Below, one piece after another: positions 58,915-64,000 of a stretch of 64,000 nt of DNA. The DNA is from Lachnospiraceae bacterium. GTDB lineage: Bacteria; Bacillota; Clostridia; Lachnospirales; Lachnospiraceae. The stretch lies in contig VSOB01000001.1 of the NCBI GenBank assembly GCA_009774625.1, positions 1 through 64,000 of the forward strand, given 5' to 3'. A model generated the notes under the pieces. The model searched no databases and was not told the DNA's origin. It worked only from the letters and a program-made list of their open reading frames with translations. A program made the translations under genes and the position numbers. Each line of letters begins with the position of its first letter. The stretch's first letter is position 1.

Positions 58915-59970
58915 TTATCTTCCTCCCGCAGCAAAAAGTGCATCATAGTCATAAGTTTCTATCATGCTTTTCATCCGCTGTAACTCTTCTTTGTAGTTTT
59001 CTTCACTGATCCGGCACATTTCGTTGGCAAAGCAAAGCGTCATAAACCGGTTCACACTCTGGTTATAGTGCATGCTGTCCGCATAAAAACCCAGATCGCA
59101 GACGATCTCCTCGATTCCCGGAAAGAAATACAGCTCCACATTATCGTATACCAACAGTTTTTCCATAAAATACTGATATTCATACATGACAGCATCCAAT
59201 TGATTGTTCTGCACATATTCATACCAGTAAAGCACGCTGTAAGGCGGGAAAAAAACAACAAACTGAGTTTCCGGGTGAGATTCGATCACCGGCAGGATAT
59301 TGACCTGCAGATTGGCCTCCAGATCTTCGATGAACATATCCTCCGGAAACCAAGCATCGTTTTTCTCCGGTATCGTATAATTGGCCAGCACATAATCCGG
59401 GCCGTAGCATTCTCTGAGAAACTCCTCCGAAGCATACACACTGCTCAGCGCTGTTGGTTCCTGCTCAATCAGAGGCTTTAAAATATAGTCAAGCAGAACG
59501 CCCTTATTAAACCAGTACTGGACATCATCCGCCAGAGAAGTGTTGTACAGATAGTCAGGCACAGGATACCTTGTCTCATTGATACCGCCTGTATACAAAG
59601 CCAGATCCACACCGAGAAAGACCTTCCTCAGCTCTCCGTCCCTCAGGTCCACTCTTTCCATTATGTTGCTGATATCCTTCGGGTAAGCTCCGTTATAGGA
59701 AAGTTTCAATACCTGCAGCCCCATTTTCTGGGCAAACCAGTCGGTTTCAAAATTCACGGTCATGGAAGAACCCAGCAAAACACTGTCATACTCCATATGC
59801 CTTGCCATACCCGGATTCTGGCTGAGCTGATTGTCAATCTGATAGGGAAAACGCCGAAGAGGCGCATGATAATGAAAAAACGGATCCACTGTTACCACCA
59901 GCAGAACGGAACCGGCCATGCCGACAAAAATGATGATGCAGGTTTGTGCAAGCCATCTATTGTATCCCAT
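58915..59970 (-). CDS. SGNH-type acetyltransferase partner of MBOAT (AlgJ/DltD-like)
   Basis: This 351-residue protein has one N-terminal membrane helix and an outer SGNH-like domain. SVLLGSSMTVNF holds the nucleophile serine block and YADSMHYNQSVN the DxxH block. VVFFPPYSVLYWYEY is typical of such partners. In AlgI/AlgJ or PatA/PatB systems the MBOAT protein passes acetyl groups across the membrane and the SGNH protein puts them on a glycan. The MBOAT gene is directly upstream (32 bases). Glycan O-acetylation is therefore the most likely role. Confidence 0.85.
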   Translation of the reverse strand: MGYNRWLAQTCIIIFVGMAGSVLLVVTVDPFFHYHAPLRRFPYQIDNQLSQNPGMARHMEYDSVLLGSSMTVNFETDWFAQKMGLQVLKLSYNGAYPKDISNIMERVDLRDGELRKVFLGVDLALYTGGINETRYPVPDYLYNTSLADDVQYWFNKGVLLDYILKPLIEQEPTALSSVYASEEFLRECYGPDYVLANYTIPEKNDAWFPEDMFIEDLEANLQVNILPVIESHPETQFVVFFPPYSVLYWYEYVQNNQLDAVMYEYQYFMEKLLVYDNVELYFFPGIEEIVCDLGFYADSMHYNQSVNRFMTLCFANEMCRISEENYKEELQRMKSMIETYDYDALFAAGGR

Positions 59971-60002
59971 AACTCTTTTATCCTTTGCTTTTTCATAAAC
60001 TG

Positions 60003-61481
60003 TTAAAAATTAAAGTACAAAAATGTGCTGACCTCCGACAGAGAGACAAGAGACCATAAAAACAGCACTGCCGTGCACAGAGAATTGGCCATTGTGGGCC
60101 TGAAATCCTCAAGTCTTTCTTTTACGTTTCTGCAGCACAGAATCAGCAGCCATGCGGCTGCCATATAAGCCAGCATCAGAAAATATATGCCATAGGGCAG
60201 AGTATCCAGATGCAGTACTTTCAGACAATAGAAAAACTCCGGCGTCCGAAACTGCTCTGCAAAACCTTCCGGTACACCGGCCAGTGCATAACCGCCCGAT
60301 ACGGCCTTTGCCAGTACCTGCCATGCCTGTCCCATTGTTTCCGCCCTGAAAAACACCCACAGAACCTGTATCAGAATCAGATTCAGCAGCCGTCCCAGTG
60401 CCTTCGGCACCCGTTCCACTACAGGCAGAAGCAGTTTGGTCAGAACATAAATCAGTCCGTGCATCACGCCCCAGAACAAAAAAGTCCATCCGGCGCCATG
60501 CCACAGGCCGCTGAGAAAATAGACGATCATAATATTGACACAAGTCCGGACAGTCCCTTTCCGGCTGCCGCCCAGCGGAATGTACAGATACCTGGTAAAA
60601 AAACGGGTCAGTGTCATATGCCACCGTTTCCAGAACTCTATCAGATGATGCGCCTTATAAGGAGAGAAAAAATTCACCGGCAGCTCAATCCGGAACATCA
60701 GTCCGATCCCTCTGGCCATATCACAGTAACCGCTGAAATCAAAATATAACTGTATGGAATAGGAAGCGATCAGCCACAGAGCTGTCAGGCCGCTGAGCGC
60801 TTCCGGATTGCCGTATCCCCAGGCAACTGCCTTCCCGAAAATATCCGCAATCAGCACCTTTTTAGCCAAACCGCAGACAAATGCATACAGTCCCTTACTC
60901 ATCCACTGAGCATCCCATTTCTTTCTCTGCGGATCGGCAAACTGATCGATCATTTCATCATAGGTGACAATCGGCCCTGCGATCAACTGAGGAAAAAAGG
61001 TTACAAACAGAGCATACTCCATAAACGGATAGTTCTTTGTCCTGCCCTGGTAGGTATCCACCAGAAACCCGATCTGCTGAAAAGTGAAAAAGCTGATCCC
61101 CAGAGGAAGCAGTACTCTCTGCAGTGTAAACTGTGTATGGCACAGCGCATTGATGTTCTCCACAAAAAAGTCATAATATTTATAATAAAACAGTACACCC
61201 AAATTGGCGCCCGCACCTGCCGCGGTCAGATACAGATCTCCCCTGCGTCCCGCTTCCCTTCCTCTGCGGCCCAGCAGCAGCCTGTACAAGGCATAGTTTC
61301 CAAGTATACTGCCTGCTATAATCAGCACATACTTCACATAGAACCAGGCATAAAACCAAAGCGACATGGCTGTCAGCCAGGCCTTGCCCCATTCGTATTT
61401 TCCCTTTGCATTACAGACAAAATAGCCTGTCAGAGAAAGCGGCAGAAACAACAGAATAAAAATGTAGGAATTAAACAGCAT
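60003..61481 (-). CDS. MBOAT family O-acyltransferase (AlgI/DltB-like)
   Basis: This 492-residue membrane protein has the MBOAT pattern: MLFNSYIFILLFLPLSLTGY at the start, LPLGISFFTFQQIGFLVD, the invariant region FWKRWHMTLTRFFTRYLYIP, and the catalytic His in SGLWHGAGWTFLFWG. It carries acyl groups, most often acetyl, across the membrane for use on extracellular glycans. AAGGA lies 5 bases before the ATG, which is 2 bases after the acyltransferase-3 stop. The SGNH gene that follows encodes the likely outer partner. Confidence 0.94.
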   Translation of the reverse strand: MLFNSYIFILLFLPLSLTGYFVCNAKGKYEWGKAWLTAMSLWFYAWFYVKYVLIIAGSILGNYALYRLLLGRRGREAGRRGDLYLTAAGAGANLGVLFYYKYYDFFVENINALCHTQFTLQRVLLPLGISFFTFQQIGFLVDTYQGRTKNYPFMEYALFVTFFPQLIAGPIVTYDEMIDQFADPQRKKWDAQWMSKGLYAFVCGLAKKVLIADIFGKAVAWGYGNPEALSGLTALWLIASYSIQLYFDFSGYCDMARGIGLMFRIELPVNFFSPYKAHHLIEFWKRWHMTLTRFFTRYLYIPLGGSRKGTVRTCVNIMIVYFLSGLWHGAGWTFLFWGVMHGLIYVLTKLLLPVVERVPKALGRLLNLILIQVLWVFFRAETMGQAWQVLAKAVSGGYALAGVPEGFAEQFRTPEFFYCLKVLHLDTLPYGIYFLMLAYMAAAWLLILCCRNVKERLEDFRPTMANSLCTAVLFLWSLVSLSEVSTFLYFNF

Positions 61482-61483
61482 CG

Positions 61484-62485
61484 CTATCCTTTTTCAGGTA
61501 TTCCGCAGAATATCCTGAACACCTTTGCTTTTGTTAAGATATATTTTGAAATCAGCAGTACCAGCACGGTGTCCGCCAGAAAATTACCGAGAATGATAAA
61601 GGCCGGTATCTGCAGCCCCAGCACGGATACCAGAAGGGTACGCGTCAGGACAAGGGCATAAGCATCCAAAAGATACATCTGCAGGGACCAGGTGCCGCAG
61701 TCTGTCAAAAAGCCGGACAAGCGCCTGCCGCAGCATCCGGACAGGGCAAAAAAGAATAGAAAGCTGCTCAATACGCATACTACTTCCAACAGCCGGGCGC
61801 CGCCCCATACCTCTTCGTTCCATACCACAAACCCTGCAAAGAAAAGCAGCATGGAAGCCAGCGCGGGCAACAGGAAACCGGGCCTTTTCAGTTTTGGAAA
61901 AACATGGTCCGCCTTTCTGCGCAGCCCATACCCCAAAAAGAAATACCACAGATACTGAGATACCATATTCATAAGGAATAAATCCGTTATATACGGCTTG
62001 GCCAAAAACAACAGAACGACCAGGAAAATGCCCGCCCTGCGCAGAGCATTTCTGCCCGTCAGAAGCCGCTCCAGCGCCGGGAACAACAGAACAATCACAA
62101 AAAGCGTCCACAAAAACCAGTCACTGCCTCCATACAACACCAGATCGGTCACTGCCTCCTGCAGGTCCATCTGCTCATGGACAAACGGATTGGGAATCAG
62201 CCTGGGCAGAATATCCAGTGCGGAAAATACCAGATGCGGAATCAGAATACGTCTGCATTTCCTGACCACATACTCCCGGTAACTGCCGCGGAAAGAATAA
62301 CAAAACCCGGACACCAGAAAAAACAGCGGCATCTGCACCGTCCATAAAAAGGTATGAAGCATTCTGCACCACATGATCTCGTGAAGGTTCACCGGAAAGA
62401 CAAGAATGGAATGATACAGGAGCACCATCAAAATCGCCATCCCCCGCAGCATATCCATTTCCTTCCATCTTCTCTTCTCTGTCAT
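61484..62485 (-). CDS. Acyltransferase 3 family membrane protein
   Basis: This 333-residue protein has about ten helices and the acyltransferase-3 start: KEMDMLRGMAILMVLLYHS, where the His is catalytic. QMPLFFLVSGFCYSF and the RRILIPHLVF region follow. These proteins add acyl groups to membrane-bound sugars. It is the first gene of the nine-gene operon and has its own promoter (62509-62537). GAGGTAGACC precedes the ATG. Together with the MBOAT/SGNH pair it makes two acylation systems in one operon. Confidence 0.93.
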   Translation of the reverse strand: MTEKRRWKEMDMLRGMAILMVLLYHSILVFPVNLHEIMWCRMLHTFLWTVQMPLFFLVSGFCYSFRGSYREYVVRKCRRILIPHLVFSALDILPRLIPNPFVHEQMDLQEAVTDLVLYGGSDWFLWTLFVIVLLFPALERLLTGRNALRRAGIFLVVLLFLAKPYITDLFLMNMVSQYLWYFFLGYGLRRKADHVFPKLKRPGFLLPALASMLLFFAGFVVWNEEVWGGARLLEVVCVLSSFLFFFALSGCCGRRLSGFLTDCGTWSLQMYLLDAYALVLTRTLLVSVLGLQIPAFIILGNFLADTVLVLLISKYILTKAKVFRIFCGIPEKG

Positions 62486-62508
62486 GGTCTACCTCGCTAA
62501 ATAAATAT

Positions 62509-62537
62509 ATTTTAACATACTCCCTCTTTTAATACAA
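62509..62537 (-). promoter_or_regulatory. Promoter of the nine-gene envelope operon
   Basis: On the minus strand TTGTAT (62532-62537), a 17-bp spacer and TAAAAT (62509-62514), with TGT giving an extended -10. The start codon is about 24 bases downstream. Confidence 0.7.
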
Positions 62538-62584
62538 GAAATGAGACAGAATGTTGAGAAACTTTATTCCTGTTTTTTCCTTCA

Positions 62585-62613
62585 TTGACACCTATTGTAA
62601 AATGTATGATAAT
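62585..62613 (+). promoter_or_regulatory. Strong promoter of the 62673 gene
   Basis: A perfect TTGACA (62585-62590), a 17-bp spacer and GATAAT (62608-62613). Confidence 0.8.
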
Positions 62614-62622
62614 AAAGAGAAC

Positions 62623-62644
62623 CCGCAGCCCCGGAAAGCTGCGG
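62623..62644 (+). promoter_or_regulatory. Hairpin at the very 5' end of the transcript
   Basis: CCGCAGC (62623-62629) pairs with GCTGCGG (62638-62644) only a few bases after the predicted start of transcription. A stem at this position usually protects mRNA from decay. No T-run follows, so it is not a terminator. Confidence 0.5.
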
Positions 62645-62672
62645 CGTCAAATACGTATAAAGGATGAATCTT

Positions 62673-63326
62673 ATGACAAGAGAAACCTGTAAAAAACTGT
62701 TTTCTTTCTATCCCTGTATGATCGCGGTCCTGGTAGTGCTGTTATGTCTTTCCATATGGCCCCTGGGACTGCTTGGACACACTTCCTATGAAAGCGCTTC
62801 TCTGGAACGGGGCATCTTTCCCAATCTGAACCTGTCGGACGGCTCTGTTCTCACCGGAGAATTTACCCCCTCCCGCCGACATCTCACTGGCATCTCCTTC
62901 CGGTTTCTGATCAGCGGGCAGGCCAGAGAAGGCACCGTAGATCTGACTTTGTCCGACGATACGGGAACCGACATCTGCGCCGTCACACTTGAGTCCGGAG
63001 ATGTGATGAATTACCGGTGGGTTCATTTTCCTCTGGAAACAGAGCTGGACCCGGAGCGGACCTATCACTGGCATATGCAGGCCCATGAATATGACGAAGC
63101 CTCTCTGGCACTCTATTCCGGCAGCCCCGTCATCGGCCCCCAGGAAGCGGGCACCTTCTATTATAATGGTTCGCAGGAAGAAAAGCTGACTCCTGCAATG
63201 ATCTACACTTATATCGATGCAGTGGATGAAACCTGCTATCTTCCATATTATACTGTATGTTTACTGTTTGGCCTTCTTCTCTTTTTTATGTGCCGCAAAT
63301 TCGAAAAAACAAACGAGGACGCTTAA
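62673..63326 (+). CDS. Bitopic membrane protein with extracellular beta-type domain
   Basis: This 217-residue protein has an N-terminal helix (MIAVLVVLLCLSIWPLGLL), an outer domain of about 150 residues rich in beta-type sequence (ISFRFLISGQAREGTVDLTL, YHWHMQAHEYDEA), and a C-terminal helix. The outer part looks like a carbohydrate-binding type beta-sandwich, but I cannot name a family. ATG 62673 has AAAGGA 8 bases upstream; an ATG three codons earlier has no spaced site. It precedes the partial membrane-protein gene by 2 bases and is surely co-transcribed with it. Confidence 0.75.
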   Translation: MTRETCKKLFSFYPCMIAVLVVLLCLSIWPLGLLGHTSYESASLERGIFPNLNLSDGSVLTGEFTPSRRHLTGISFRFLISGQAREGTVDLTLSDDTGTDICAVTLESGDVMNYRWVHFPLETELDPERTYHWHMQAHEYDEASLALYSGSPVIGPQEAGTFYYNGSQEEKLTPAMIYTYIDAVDETCYLPYYTVCLLFGLLLFFMCRKFEKTNEDA

Positions 63327-63328
63327 TT

Positions 63329-64000
63329 ATGATAATGAAACGAATCAAACAGGCAATCCCCTGCCTGATGGGCATACTGGCTGTGATCTTTTTTCTGCTG
63401 ATGAGCGATGAAAGCCGCACCCCTGTTACCATTGACGCCGTTGATATGAACCGGCTGTCCGGTTACGAGGACGGCGCCGCCATCGGACTGACTCCGGACA
63501 GCCAGTATTCCGGAACGATGCTGGCCAGCTCCGGGTATCTGCTGGACCCAGGAGAATATACCATCGGCATTGCCTACCACACCGACGGGGAGGACAACGA
63601 GCTGACCGTCTATGACAACGGCGCCGAACTGGATGCCTGGACACTGGACCCGGAAGTGACTTACAAAGAATATGATTTTGAACTGGAACGTTCCTCTCTG
63701 GATTTCCGGTTCGAGATTCTCTACGGCGGTACGAGCTACGTGCTGATTCAGAGTGTGACTCTGATTCCCAAAGACCGGTTCTATACAGATACCACGTTTC
63801 TGATTGTCCTGTTTCTGCTGCTGACAGCCGGCTCAGGTTTGTTCTGCCTGTTCCGTGCAAAAGCCGGACATAGCCTGCGGGACGATTATGTCATTCTGAC
63901 CCTGGCAGGCATCGGTCTGTTTGCCTCCCTTCCCTATCTGAATACAGGGCTTTCCTGGGCCGTGGACCTGTGTTATCATCTGATCCGTATTGAGGGCATC
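63329..64000 (+). CDS. Partial polytopic membrane protein (runs off the window)
   Basis: An open frame starts at ATG 63329 (or ATG 63335), 2 bases after the preceding stop, with GAGG about 10 bases upstream, and continues for 224 codons to the window end. It has a first helix (MGILAVIFFLLMSDE), an outer beta-type domain of about 115 residues (LDPGEYTIGIAYHTDG), a second helix (FLIVLFLLLTAGSGLFCLF), a third helix, and then DLCYHLIRIEGI. That last block resembles the start of the catalytic part of GT-C-like or PTPS-related membrane proteins. Full length cannot be seen. Confidence 0.75.
   Translation, partial: MIMKRIKQAIPCLMGILAVIFFLLMSDESRTPVTIDAVDMNRLSGYEDGAAIGLTPDSQYSGTMLASSGYLLDPGEYTIGIAYHTDGEDNELTVYDNGAELDAWTLDPEVTYKEYDFELERSSLDFRFEILYGGTSYVLIQSVTLIPKDRFYTDTTFLIVLFLLLTAGSGLFCLFRAKAGHSLRDDYVILTLAGIGLFASLPYLNTGLSWAVDLCYHLIRIEGI

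Overview
The window looks like the chromosome of an anaerobic Firmicute, most probably a Lachnospiraceae (Clostridia). The reasons are a complete butyryl-CoA operon in the order thl-crt-hbd-bcd-etfB-etfA, strong AGGAGG-type ribosome binding sites, many lipoproteins with LTGC lipoboxes, GH25 muramidases carrying Big_2 domains, an EFR1-type ferredoxin, and a mid-range GC content. The genus cannot be fixed by reading alone. Nearly all genes are on the minus strand.

Region 1 (1-7.8 kb) holds a BMP-family substrate-binding lipoprotein with its own promoter and terminator, then the six-gene operon converting acetyl-CoA to butyryl-CoA. That operon has one promoter (7775-7803), and a 14-bp perfect palindrome fills its -10/-35 spacer. 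Region 2 (7.9-16 kb) is mixed envelope and stress genes: two paralogous lipoproteins (one with an added DUF1266-like domain), an M23 peptidase, a ClpX-like unfoldase with a variant ClpP-contact loop, a divergent EFR1 ferredoxin/Rrf2 regulator pair, and an HtrA protease.

Region 3 (16-43.5 kb) is a 27-kb block of co-oriented genes that appears to build a rhamnose-containing wall polysaccharide. It has dTDP-sugar genes rfbB, rfbA and rfbC (rfbD is absent), phosphoglucomutase, glmS, a polyprenyl-phosphate sugar transferase, five GT2 proteins, a Wzm/Wzt ABC exporter with a substrate-recognition domain, a 692-residue methyltransferase-kinase resembling the chain terminator WbdD, an LCP ligase to link the product to peptidoglycan, two paralogous membrane-anchored GH25 muramidases, and a VTC/DUF4956 pair. 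A strong promoter with a 21-23 bp operator-like palindrome (43446-43507) sits at its head. Together the genes suggest ABC-dependent, chain-terminated glycan export in a Gram-positive cell.

Region 4 (43.6-64 kb) is a second envelope-glycan region with mixed strands. It holds a small zinc-ribbon protein, an ArnE/ArnF-like small transporter pair, a GtrII-like transferase with an SGNH protein behind a structured leader, a Wzx-type flippase, a GT4 enzyme, and a nine-gene minus-strand operon. That operon has acyltransferase-3, MBOAT, SGNH, two membrane proteins, a nucleotide-sugar epimerase, a CotH kinase, a GT-C-like membrane protein and a DPM1-like GT2. The window ends inside a plus-strand polytopic membrane protein.

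I saw no rRNA, tRNA, CRISPR array, insertion sequence or prophage. Three copies of a 33-35 bp palindromic repeat lie between genes in the first 9.3 kb.
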